Below are positions 11,425 to 22,899 of a DNA stretch of 64,000 nucleotides, piece after piece; positions within the stretch are counted from its first letter, which is position 1; each line of letters opens with the position of its first letter. A program made the position numbers and the translations under genes. The notes below the pieces were generated by a model that had not been told where the DNA came from, searched no databases, and worked only from the letters and a program-made list of their open reading frames with translations. Origin of the DNA: Sclerodactyla briareus. Its lineage: Eukaryota; Echinodermata; Holothuroidea; Dendrochirotida; Sclerodactylidae. The DNA lies in contig JAODTK010001043.1 in NCBI GenBank assembly GCA_026419785.1, positions 910,836 to 974,835 of the forward strand. The letters are read 5' to 3'.

Positions 11425-13210
11425 TTATTTATTTGATCCATCAAATATATACAAACGTACAAAAAATACAAGACAGAGGATCGGGACAGGCAAAAGGAAA
11501 CCCAATGCCTATGACCCGAAGGCCTGCTTGCCCAAAACTAAACACTGAAGAAACTTTTGCTACAAACTAGGTCGAAAACACTTCAGGAAGCAAACTATCG
11601 CACAGTCTGTGATAAAATGCAGTAATGCACTTTTATGGCAAGAAGAAATGCCTTCAAGGAGTCACACAGAAGATTATTCCCAAACTCACTAGGCAATCCT
11701 GACCAAAGCGGGGAGGGAAACAAAATAGATGGGGGTGATATCTGAAAGAAATGAATTTTTACGTGCGAATATATGTCTAAGGTTGAGCGTATCAGTGTCC
11801 TAGTATTGACAGAAATGTTAGGGGCCACCTGTAGGCACTCAACTTGCCATAAAAACATTCAACGATGGAAGATATTAAATACCAATTCAAGAGTGAAAGT
11901 CTCTGGGTACAAGCAATCCCATCGCGAAGCCTCACTCCCAGGGAGAAACGTGTAGCTTGTCTTTGAACACTTTCGAGCCTATCTAATTTACTCTTGTTCT
12001 GTGACTCCAAGCTGGGGCACCGTACTCAATAATTGTAACAATGCGTGACATGTAGCGATCACAACGAACACTGGAACTAAGGCAAGCAGAAATAGAACGC
12101 AAAATTCCCATAAGCCTAAGGGCTCGTGAGCAAACGGAAGCAATGTGTTCATCCCAAGGTTGCTTGAGAAAATTATAGCCGAATACCTTTGTCTATGCAA
12201 ATGCTCTTATCGCTAATTCAGGGCCTAATTTTTACCCCTAGTAATGCCAATCACCTTTCGTGGGATTTATTCCATCAAATTCTTAGCACACCATGAACTA
12301 ACGCAATCTATATCGGACTGTAAAATAGCACAATCAGCAGCACAGTGTATAGTACGATATAACAACACGTCGTCGGCAAAAGGGAATGGAATTTTCACTC
12401 ATCCTATAGGGAAAGAAGACATTCATAAAGAGAGTGAACAGCAGTGACCAAGAACACTACCCTGGGGCACTCCTGACTTGAATTCAATCCAGGGAGAATT
12501 TATACCCTGGAATAGAACACGTTGGTGACGCCCTGTAAGGAACTGTCTAATCCAAGACCAAATGGGTCCAACATGTTGAATCTGAGCAGCAAGTTTAGTG
12601 AGTGTAGGTCATATTGCACAATTGAGTTTTGCAGGAACCCTTAGGAATGAATCCCGGTGGGTTGTTTTTTGAGTAAATGTTGTCTTGCTAATACAGACTA
12701 CATATTATAAGTTATCTCCATTCTTGCGAATAATGGAGGTAAAGGAAATAGGTCGGTAGTGTAATCAGAAGTATCAACAGATTTGTGAATAGGAATTAGT
12801 AGGAATTAATTACATTGAGCGGGGGAGAAATCCACATACTCCGAACAGCAGGAATGAATGCAATAAAGCATGGGGGAGATCACATTGGAGGATCCTTCAA
12901 TAATTCACCAGCAATACCATCAGACCCTGGTGATTTGCTCAAGGGCATTCCCCTGATTATATTTCGGATGTCCTCAACAGCAAATGGGACCAATTACAAT
13001 GGGGGATGCTAATTCACAAGGAGGGGGGGGGGGAGCAGACGACAAACTCCCGTGCTCGCTGAAAAAAACACTTGCAAAGTAAGTATTGAATGGGTTGCAA
13101 CAGCCTCTGTTCTAAGAACTGTATTCTCAATAGTAGACTTCGACGGGAGATGGTCCCTTCGTCTACTCCTTACAAAGGCCCAAAACCTAATCCGAACCCA
13201 AATCGACAAG
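11425..13210 (-). pseudogene. LINE reverse transcriptase pseudogene (CR1/jockey-like)
   Basis: On the minus strand, from high to low coordinates and across frameshifts: a pre-RT linker (FWAFVRSRRRDH-type, near 13,160), an RT segment with S-P-G-S-D-G-I and L-L-K (near 12,900), the palm motif S-G-V-P-Q-G-S-V-L-G at 12,448-12,475, the catalytic FADD box at 12,369-12,380, an IEYGAPAW-like block near 12,020, LDRLESVQRQATRF near 11,960, an IFAR..SF block near 11,770 and a terminal PPSI..PLWSGLPSE block near 11,700. The order is that of non-LTR RT. The 3' end runs into an A+T-rich AAATAAATAATAAAA-like tail near 11,415-11,435. The 5' half (endonuclease) is absent. FADD is intact as residues, but stops and frameshifts abolish function. 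Confidence 0.85.
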
Positions 13211-14269
13211 ACATAGCCACAGCATCAAATATACTGAAGCGTCTTATTCAAGTAGAGTGACCGACCAGGAGGTCCACGGCCATTTCTTTTTTACAACTTG
13301 TTAAGTTGTGGATGCTAGCTCCATATCCTAATGTTCCTATTGAACAACACCCCACAACGTCTGTAGGTCCCGGTCAATACGCTCGGTAGAATCTGACCCG
13401 GAATGTTTGATTGCACTCTAATGCAAATGCCAGGAAGCTCATGCGAAAGGAAATGGACTGAATCCTTATCCTAGGGGCGATATTCCTTCATTTCGGTGTA
13501 TAGCACGTTACGAACCGATCATGAAATGATTTGCACACAACCCCATATCAAATATCGACTAGCCTAATACGCCAACCACGCAGAGCCAGTTCACTTGTTT
13601 TCTTATCCGGTTATCGCTTCCCAATGAGTGAAAACACTGATACTACCGTAGCCCATCTCTCACCTGGCTATTAGTTCTCAAAGTGATGCCTAAAACGTGG
13701 AATGATTATTCATTTCCTCCCGATTAAATTTGAACATATGTCTCTGTTCCCTAATTGGATTTGTTACCAATTCCTGCTGGAAATAATATCTGTAATCCAT
13801 TTTCCATATTCCTGTCAACCACCCGTTTCCTTGATATCGTTTGGTATCGGGTTCCCATACAATTCCCTCGTGTTGACACACCGAGTGTGGAGTCGAGAAA
13901 AAATAGTTATATTTCTCGAAGTGAAGTGTCACGCTCTACTATACTCTGATACGCGAGGATTACTTTAGGAGTTGTATATCATGAAATTATTAGCAGCGCA
14001 TTTCAAACGTAAGCGGCCCTGATGTGTTTTTCTCCGGCAAATATCAATTACAACAAGAGGGCAATTCCCGGAGTCGCAGGATTTCATAGTTGTGAGACTA
14101 TTCAGACGTTCCCATCTCCAAATATCATGCAAGTTACAAATAGTGAAACTATCAACATATCAAACAAAATATCAAAAAATGTCTGATAACAGCAGATTCC
14201 CGAGACCCAGACTGAATAAACATTCGTTAGTAGAAAATTCAGGAAATGTTCAGGATGTGAACACCGCTC
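13211..14269. other. No recognisable gene
   Basis: Open frames of 80-88 codons overlap on both strands at 13,690-13,968 but show no recognisable motif. The start of the next LINE copy may lie somewhat upstream of 14,270. Confidence 0.5.
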
Positions 14270-15110
14270 CTTTCCGAATGAAATCTTGCATTTGTGCGCT
14301 AAAAAGTTGGATGGGACGACATCCTGGAAGTTAAATGATGATAAAACTGGATAAATTGCTTTCAGGAGCAGGTGCAGTGATAATGCTGTGCTTGATGAAA
14401 TTTTCTTAACGGTTGGGGGACGAATAATTCACCAAGTACTCCACGTAATCTTGGCGCACACCCCGATCAGTTTCCTACGATGAACCACCAAGCCTCTGCT
14501 CTGTGTGAAACCACGATGTACCATATGAGACTTATCAGCCATATTAGAAAATTCCTGCACATAGCCACAATTGAGAAACTCGTTCGAGCAGCTATCCCGA
14601 GCCGACTTGGACTATTCAAATTTCCTACTCTATGAATGTACGTCTGGCCAGATATACCGATTACAGAAGATTCGGAACCTAGCTGTCAGAATTATCACTC
14701 ATGCTGATAGTTGTACGTCAAGTGACCTTAATTCGCAAGAAACTCCATTGGTTCCATATTCACACCCGTATAGGATATATATTCCTCATACTTGTATTTC
14801 GAGCCTTCAATTTCGACGAACCAGCCTACCTACACGATGTCCTCAAACATCACACCAGCGCCAGTTCCCTACGGTTGTCACAACAGCCCGAGCGTTTTCA
14901 ACTCTCAGAATCAAGAATGAGATCTTCTGTATGGCGATCGTACCTTTCAGTATTCCTGCCACCAGTCCATGGAATGCACTTCCAGCAGATATGAAGTCTA
15001 TGGACTCTCTGGGTGATTCAAGCGTGGACATGAGACTCATTTGTTGGTATGTAGTTAGCAGTGTGGCTTCTTTCACATTTGTCACCCGTGAGTGCTTTGG
15101 GCTATGCATA
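14270..15110 (+). pseudogene. LINE reverse transcriptase C-terminal half (L2/CR1-like) with ATT tail
   Basis: Several ordered motifs are readable on the plus strand with frame changes: a KSWMG..LKLNDDKT-type block near 14,305-14,350, an RNLGAHPDQFPTM block near 14,450, YHMRLISHIRKFL near 14,525, LDYSNFLLYECTSGQIYRLQ near 14,605-14,670, an AVRIITH block and a terminal PATSPWNALPADM near 14,960. Together these are the thumb and C-terminal region of L2/CR1-type ORF2. The catalytic palm is absent. After the ORF the sequence GAGTGCTTTGGGCTATGCAT leads directly into an ATT array, the usual 3' end of this LINE group. Confidence 0.88.
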
Positions 15111-15124
15111 TATTATTATTATTA

Positions 15125-15177
<53 letters not shown>
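15111..15177 (+). repeat. ATT microsatellite, LINE 3' tail
   Basis: About 22 ATT/TAT units with one missing base. It starts immediately after the LINE 3' end and is best read as that element's tail, expanded by slippage. Confidence 0.9.
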
Positions 15178-17220
15178 GTCCATGGGGCCTATCAGTATGA
15201 TGTAATGGGAGAAATTTCTGACGATTATCTCTTGTCACCGGGACGTTGGTATATAATATTGGACCAATCCATGGATTGCAGATGCACATGTATTGTTTGG
15301 CAAGCTCCACGAACAATGCTGGGAGTATTTGTTACCATAATGAATTGTCAGAACAATCAGTCGCAACTACTTGAAACTGTCAATTCTAGACGATCATTGG
15401 CAAGCATGGTTTATAACACTAATAATTATAATAATAAAATAATGAGGTTAGCTTACATTCGATACAGAAACGCGACATAGCCATACCGCCATCCTCGGAG
15501 AACTCTGTCCTTCAATCCACCCTTCTGAATGATTTAGACCTATATTCGAATAGACCATTGTCATTTCGAGGCCACCAGTAGCAGGACAACTGCGCAATCC
15601 TCATATAATTACTTCCTATTATATTAATAATTTAGATTCAACAAACTCAAGTGATCCTTGATCAAAGTTCATAGTTGTTTGCAGAGTTAGTTCAAGTGAA
15701 AATGTTTGTGTCGTCTGCTCCGACAATCTGAATAAGTCCTTGAACACATCCCACCGTTACATCAGTTAGCTGTTCACAAGGGCATATGAGAGCGTGAAAT
15801 GTGTTACTAATGAAACATTATGGCAGACAGCACACCAGGTATTCAAATGTTGTGCTAAGGTGGGTGTTCTTGCATGGTCCATGATGCTTAATAGTAGATA
15901 TAATGAAAATGGATGTGTGATTATTGCAGAACAAAAAGGTTATAGTTATTCCTCTGACGCGGAAATGTCCCAAATGAATTATTTCAACTGCAGGCGGGTG
16001 ACAGCTAGCTAGAATAACGGCTGTTGCTACGGATATGGAGATGCTAATTTCGACAAGTGACATTCGGGAGAGATTTCCTGTGAATTTGTCGCGATAATTC
16101 AACCGTAAACCAGTTCTCACGACAAAAGTACGAATGTCAGTTGTCACATGTTGCGTTGCTAAATATGTCTCTCTACATTCAAGGAGGTCACGCGACCTTA
16201 ATGCTCAAAATACGAATGTTGGTCCAATATCGGGCAAGTGTACTCTTATGATCGTGTTGAATGCGGGACTAGGTAATAGAAGATACCCCAGCGTAATTTC
16301 CAAGGGTGTTCACAGAACTTAGTGTCTTATAACAAAACATAATATGTTGCCGGTCTGCCACTACGATATGCATATTGATAACAAAGTTTATAAATTATGC
16401 GAGTTTCTCAAAACCATGTGTATATAAAACGTGAGAATTTCCGTGAGGCCAGCGTGACACAATTTTGACAGGCCCACATGATGTCGACGATTTATCCGAT
16501 TTGAAAAGCGCAATCGCGCCATCATCACTGACTTCCTCCAAGTGCTGCTCTTACTTCAATGAACGTATAAATGTAGCGTCACCAATGGGTGATTGTCGGG
16601 ATAGGTTTTAAACAGCCTGACTGAATAGCAGTATAAATACAAATCTGACGATAACCGTCGGTAGGCCTACGTCGAATGTTCGGTCTATAACTGTAACTGG
16701 ACATTCTAAATTCGTAGAATTTGAAAACAATCAGCCTGGGACGTATTTATGAGTGGAGTGGAGTTGCAGTGACGTGCTTGCTCATTTGTTGTCCACGTCT
16801 CGCAATCCTTCAAATAATTAGAGCACAACCGCCCACCACATCGAACTGGCAAATATGTATTATAAAGTGTGTCTGGTAAGACAGTTCTTTTTGTTTCCAT
16901 ATAATTGCAATCCAATTCACTGCGTTTCCATCCTTTGATGATGTTATCTGAGTTTCAGATAAGGTGATTTCTCTCCAGATTGATCCAAGATCCCCACGAC
17001 GACGATGCAAGATGCAGTTTCACTGATTCACTGAGACTCTGACATATCTAGATAATTTTGTCACACGGTCTGCTCCGATTTCCGCTTCCCCAGCATAATG
17101 TTATCACTTCGTCATATTGATGTAAGCGTCGCTTGTAATTGATGAGCAGATCTCTTTCGAGCATTGTTATCCGCTATCCATTCAGTGGAGCAACTACAAG
17201 TAGTACTCTGTCCTAATTGA
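15178..17220. other. No recognisable gene
   Basis: Open frames of up to 109 codons (15,818-16,147, minus) lack any recognisable motif. I see no repeat structure in this stretch. Confidence 0.55.
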
Positions 17221-17224
17221 GCTT

Positions 17225-17281
17225 GGGTAACCTCTCATTACATTGGGTAACCTCTCATTTGGGAATCCTCTCATTACATTT
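17225..17281 (+). repeat. Short triplicate GGGTAACCTCTCATT
   Basis: Copies begin at 17,225, 17,245 and 17,261; the third reads GGGAATCCTCTCATT. The spacers are short and differ. Confidence 0.75.
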
Positions 17282-17619
17282 CACGATTGTTGCATGAATG
17301 TATCAGATATGTAATTGGAGCGTAGGAAGAAGACATCATCATCCGCTGGATCCGGCTCTTCGGTATTATACCTGGCATATGTCGTTTGTGTGAAGATTTA
17401 ACACAATCTCAACAAGACCCAGAGATTCGAGTGAATTTCTAGCCAATGCTTGTAAAAACTCATATGATCAAAGCATTACCACTCTATTATGCTGGTAACC
17501 AGAAATGCTTGGAACTTGTTGTTACTATTAGTCTATTACAAATAGGTGGAAACACCCGTACTTTACCTAACAGGCTGACTGTTAATAGATAGCACAACAC
17601 AACACTGAACAATGACAAC

Positions 17620-18303
17620 ATAACTGAGCAGACCGTGTGGTTTATTCTGACATCTGAGGGAATCATTATATTCGTCGCTATTCATGGCACAGTCCGCTGG
17701 TGCCAAGATAAACCCCCTTGTTTATTAACAGCAAGAAAACAGAGAGGAAATGATAGTTGACTTTCGTAAAGTACAAAGTCATGATCCGGTTTTAATCGAT
17801 GGTAATGCTATGAAGTTCGGCAATCTATGCTTAGGTATTTAGGCGTACTTCAGTTAATGAGCTCAACTGGAATACCATGTGGATAATATGGTATTAGAGG
17901 TTAACCAGAGGTTTTATTGTATTGGGAGACTTGACGGTTTGGATTAGATTCGAGAAGCCGCCTTGACTTTTGCGTACAATGGCGTTGTCTTTAATCGTTT
18001 ATTGCCGTCCGGTTTGGTTATCCTCTTGTGGTAAAGGTCAGATCGACTGCTTAAACAGATATTTGAAGAGATATTCTGCTATAACTTATATAAACCAAAT
18101 CATGTATACTTGAGTGTGCAGCTGGAATATTCTCAGATAATGATCACCTTCTCTCTGACTATTATAATAAGACACGCAGGCACTACTTCTTGCCAGCCAA
18201 GATCAGAACGTTTTCGACATTCCTTCTTGCCACAGAGTATCAAGCTGCCGATTAGTGACATCAGAGATAATCCATTTTTTTCATCACTTTCTTACTGTGA
18301 CTG
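17620..18303 (+). pseudogene. LINE reverse transcriptase C-terminal half with ACTT tail
   Basis: Plus-strand frames give, in order, a WCQD..L..S-K-K-T-E-like block near 17,695, EMIVDFRKVQSHDP near 17,750, an LRYLGVLQ block near 17,835, LNWN..VDNMV near 17,865, a QRFYCIGRLDG block near 17,910, a LLPSGLVIL-like block near 18,000 and a terminal RTFRHSFLPQSIKL-like block near 18,210-18,250. This matches the T-K-E-M-V-V-D-F-R..Y-L-G..L-x-W..QR..F-L-R..RF..SF-P-Q-A..L-L-N order of L2/Rex1-like non-LTR RTs. The catalytic palm is missing and multiple frameshifts are present. The coding end is followed by an A+T-rich trailer and an ACTT array, its probable 3' tail. Confidence 0.82.
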
Positions 18304-18348
18304 AGTAATTTTTTTTACTGTATCATTTTACCGATGAAATATAAACTT

Positions 18349-18350
18349 TC

Positions 18351-18424
<74 letters not shown>
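18349..18424 (+). repeat. ACTT microsatellite, LINE 3' tail
   Basis: About 19 tetranucleotide units with one ACT slip in the middle. It lies 46 bp beyond the LINE coding end. Confidence 0.9.
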
Positions 18425-18699
18425 AATTACTGGAGATATAAGTTCGGTTCTTTTCGATAATGTTGATTTTCATTTTCAGAACTTTCTGAATGTGCTCTCA
18501 ATTGGCGATAATTCATATTTTACCTAGCCTGTCTCAATATCTAAATAGGCGCATGCTATAATCGTTCGTTCATATACTCCTATCGAAAATGTAGCAAAAT
18601 CAAGTGTTTAATACATCGTAAAAGTGCACTGCGGGAAGCAAATACAAAATCACGCGCGTTCTACCAGCAAAAATGCGTAGTAGAGCTGTACATGTATAC

Positions 18700-19042
18700 A
18701 ATTACGTATTCAAAACATATATTTCAGGGAATCGAACGTGTCAAAGTAAGAATCCTCTCCATCTGTGTATAATATACTGCATCCTGGACTAACTGTGGGG
18801 GGGTTTGGGGGTGGGTTAACTTTGAAGACAGGGGCGGGGTAAGATTTTTTTTAATATAGATTTTATTTCTAAATATTGACAATGACGTATTCAAAACATA
18901 TATTTCAGGGAATCGAACGTGTCAAAGTAAGAATCCTCTCCATCTGTGTATAATATACTGCATCCTGGACTAACTGTGGAGTAACTTTTGACGGACCAGG
19001 CGCGAGGAATATATTTTTTATTTTTATTCCATAAATATTGAC
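18700..19042 (+). repeat. Two 181-bp units, 95 bp of each identical
   Basis: 18,704-18,798 and 18,885-18,979 are identical over 95 bp. The remaining ends of the units (about 18,799-18,880 and 18,980-19,042) are only loosely alignable: both end in ATAAATATTGACAA-like sequence, but the first carries G-rich insertions. The unit has no coding potential that I recognise. Confidence 0.9.
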
Positions 19043-22000
19043 AAGTTTGCTTCTGTTCAGAGCTTGGATAGCCTGTCCAACGCCTCTTCAGCGGTCACGA
19101 AATGAATTCAAATAACTCAACATTGATTGGAGGACGGAAGTGAAGTTGTATGCTACTGAGGATATCACCTCGAATTGCTCAGTTATTTGCCTTGTTTAGA
19201 AGCCAATCTGAAAATTGTTAGGAAACATTCTGTCCTATATAACTGGAACGGGGATGGTAGGGAAAAATGCGGTAGTTTGCCACTGTCGGAAACGTCGGAG
19301 ACGCCATTATATGAATAGCTATATGCGAAAATCGGATTATGTATTGCCATGTGCGTCAGTTATTTTGAAGAGGAATTCCAAATCTGGATGGAAACTGCAT
19401 TCAAAGGCACTTTTTGCAAACCAACTTACTATATTGTTGAAGGTGTCCTAGTTTTCTAAAAAACCTAGGAATAGAGGCAACAGGGACTATCTCGGCGAAT
19501 AGTTCAATGTCCTTGCTTGTGGATGTGATAATCAGATGTGAATTCATGGAACGGGCAGGCTTGTGTATCCGGCAGTTCTCACCCAGCTACACATGTTTGA
19601 CCTCGTAGTATTTAAGCTGAGAAAGCAGCCGGCAGCCAAACGGGATGAAATTGATAAACCAGTTATCGAAAAGAGATTAATTCTATCGGTGAATGCTTTG
19701 CAGAAAGAGAAAGAAACGAAATATACCACCCTTAGGAGTGAGTCACACAAAAAATCTGTTACTGACAAATTGGTTGTCATTATTTGGGCAACCTATCTAT
19801 AACTTACTTAATCATGTGATATAATTGACTATATACCATAAGAGGAAGTGTTCTGAGAGGATCTAGCATGCCGCCGTCAATTCATCTAATACGTCGGCAT
19901 CCCTTCAGGGTACTTTTCCGGGTTGATTCGAGTGTGAACTTGTGTTCTGGTAATGTATCGGCCTGAGGTTTGAAACCATTCCGGTTTTTTGGCTATCGTT
20001 TACCTGTATTAACACATTTTAATATTTGAGTGACATGCCGAAATGCGGGCTGATGACAAACAATTACATATACCAATAAGCCTTGGAATATTGTTCTCAA
20101 AGTTCATTGGGAAAACATGTTACCCCACACCATCCAAGGAAGATGAATATGATTGTTGTACAAAATGCCTTGGGGGCTGCCTTGAATATGTTGTGAGTCA
20201 GTCGGGTGGCAAATAATTCGTGGTTGATGAAGGGGAAGATCAATACTGCTACCAACTGAAGATTACATGGGACTTCTCTCCCTTGGTTTTTGCATGGATT
20301 CTTCCTGTGCCCTGGAAAATAATTGAAAATGCCATAAAGTAGGAAAAACATTCTGAAGGAGAGATCCCCGCGCTACTATTGAACAACTTGTTTATCCCGC
20401 AAAAATGGTCGCGTGTTTCCAAGTGAATCAGATGTACTTTTCCGCTAATGATAAGTTTGGTACTAAACAACAGTAGTAATACCAATAGGTTACAATACAC
20501 AGAGACAAATAATTTCAATGATACTGCGGCCATTGTCACGAGTTGGTCTGCTTAGCCCCAAGCCGCTGACCCCTGCACTCGGATTTCATTTTAATTCTTT
20601 TTAAAAAAAAACGGGTCGATTTCAGTCACGACATCGTAAATAATTGGAATAATCCACAGTAACTTGAATGTACATCATTCACGAGTATATATGAACTGAT
20701 TTAATTCTCATTGCACTGCGCTTATTTCGTATACTCTGCGGTATGGCCTCACTTATATACTTCAATTTTTCTCAAAAGGGGACGTTTATTAACAATTTCG
20801 CGTGTAGACTTCCCTGAGAGAAATTACTATTCATTGCAAACTTTTGCAGCTACCTAATGCCTTGTATTCATAGTTACAGATTATGCTAAATGACTAACAT
20901 GTCTGTTTGCCTTCCAACTATTCACTCTATGTCGTAATAATGCAGTTTCGTGAATTCGTGCAGTATCGTCGTATATCAATGGAACTGATGGCTACAGCAG
21001 GTATTATTGCTCCGATGGGGTCACATTTCAAGGGATCCTATAAAATAAGTAACTGACAAGATTTTCACATCTACTATCTCTTAAAGGATTTTTCCGTATC
21101 CAATATTGCTCAGAAATGGGTTACGAACGCCAAATATTAGATTGTTTTCTCTGAACTTTCTGCTAGTTGTTGCTAGAAAATAATTGTCGTCGTATGTTTT
21201 TTTTCTCATGTTGGCACTCTAACGTGGGCCAGTTATGGACCAGGAAATGAATTGTTGTGAAATCTATTGTGTCCTTTGTCACACTGGGATACCATAAGTA
21301 ATAATTGGGGAAAACCAAAAAAAGATAAATAATAGTGTGAATAATCAACCCTGTTTTAATTGTTCTCTGTGCTCGATAACGCCGGTTAATATAATATTCA
21401 TCATCAAATTATTTCGAGAGTATTCCAGTGGATACAAATTTCGTGCATGTTTCGTATGTTAATATCAGTTATGCATATCGAAAATGCGTACAGGCCCTTC
21501 GTTATTGTTCAATAATGCTAGAAAACATAATCTCACTACCCGTGCTGAGAGTTTATTATCGGAACTCCGAACTAATTGTACCCTTGGTTGACGCAGAGCA
21601 AACGAATTTTAGCATTAATTTCATAGTTCGCAATTTATCAAAAGAGTGAACTGGCCCATTTCTCCAACTCAGTAGGGTTCGAGTGGGCGCAGAATAACGT
21701 CCGCCTCTGTACCGATTTACTTGTTTACGTAACGTTCACTGCTCAACCTCTCGCGTGGGTCTGACTGTGAACCTGAGGCTATTTTTTGACTGTTAGTATT
21801 TTATGAGTACTTGTGGTTTCTTTGAAAATCAATCAGTAAAAAAGGTACAAAAGAAGTGAAAAAGAGGAGATGATACTCGTGTTATAATTTTTCACGTTTG
21901 TAATGACTGGTGGTGCCAATTCTTGAAATATCATATCATTCATGAATTTACTTCCATTTATAATCTTCCCTAACGCTCTTCTTTGCTGGTGCTGATTGAG

Positions 22001-22640
22001 CCTAGTGTGATCCTTCAATCTTACTGCACTTGTTTAGGAATTTTCCAAAGTAAATTTCTGTGGGACTCGCTCGCATCACACAATTTCTCCTCTGGGTAAA
22101 TACTACATAGTGATCTTCATAAGGGGTTTCGTAAGATAGCTCTTGTAAACCATCGAGTGAAACTCGCTTACTGTATCTTGACAACATCAATCAATTTTCG
22201 CTGTAACCTTTCATGAATTCACGCCATATTCACATCGTTATTTGTGGATTGTGAACCTCCAAAATGACTGATTCGTTTCCTCGTTAACGCTGACCTTGGG
22301 CGCGCAAAAATAAATTCTGCTAAACATTATGTCACGACGTTCCGTCTGTCAGAATTGTTAGCAATCCAACCTCCGTCTCCATTTCGCTCCCACTAACCGT
22401 TGAATTTGGGACCGTTCTCCCCACACCCAATTCCTTCATAAATTCATCACTTCCACCCTTTAATAACCCGAAATAAATTATGTAAAGTCTGTATTTATGT
22501 CAGACTCAATTCAATTTCATCATGTCGAGAACGCTAACAGGCTAGTGTTTCTGCCATAGGAGGCGAATAATTGGGATAACTTGTACTCTTTTACAACCTA
22601 AAAACACTGTACAGCTGTGTCATTTTTGTAATTGAACATC
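19043..22640. other. No recognisable gene
   Basis: Two open frames are slightly noteworthy but unsupported: 19,563-19,802 (plus, 79 codons, Lys-rich) and 20,249-20,539 (minus, 96 codons, with a hydrophobic N-terminus resembling a signal or anchor). I see no splice or homology support. Confidence 0.5.
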
Positions 22641-22659
22641 ATCAGAGGGAATCAGGTTA

Positions 22660-22890
22660 GGTTGATGATGAGTTAGAATGTTACTACATAGCGGTTAGGT
22701 ATTGATGCATTATCGGTGCATGTGACACATACGGTTGGACCGGCTAAAAATTATCGGTAATTTTTACTACATTTAGTCTTGGGTTAATACATTGATCGTT
22801 TGAAAAGTGACTACATTAACCGTCAAGAATTATCAATTCGGTAGTAGTGTGATACATTATCTGTCAATTACTACACTATCAGTTGTAACA
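22660..22890 (+). repeat. Degenerate array with about 21-bp period
   Basis: A CATTATCGGT-like core, often preceded by TACTA or GTGA, recurs with its CAT position at 22,687, 22,708, 22,728, 22,749, 22,770, 22,790, 22,814, 22,834, 22,855 and 22,874. Spacings are 19-24 bp, mostly 20-21. Copies differ by several substitutions, for example CATTATCGGT, AATTATCGGT, CATTGATCGT, CATTAACCGT and CATTATCTGT. No open frame follows the period. Confidence 0.75.
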
Positions 22891-22899
22891 AGGCTTCAT

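Noticed and set aside
14571-15200. 209-codon open frame considered as a host gene
   Set aside because: Its content is the LINE RT C-terminus with a frame change, ending in poly-Ile from the ATT tail.
15061-15480. 139-codon plus-strand frame with poly-Leu
   Set aside because: The Leu run is the ATT microsatellite read in one frame, and the flanks belong to a LINE tail and unassigned sequence.
20249-20539. Minus-strand 96-codon frame with signal-peptide-like start
   Set aside because: Hydrophobic N-termini arise easily in A+T-rich DNA. I see no cleavage-site context, splice site or family match.
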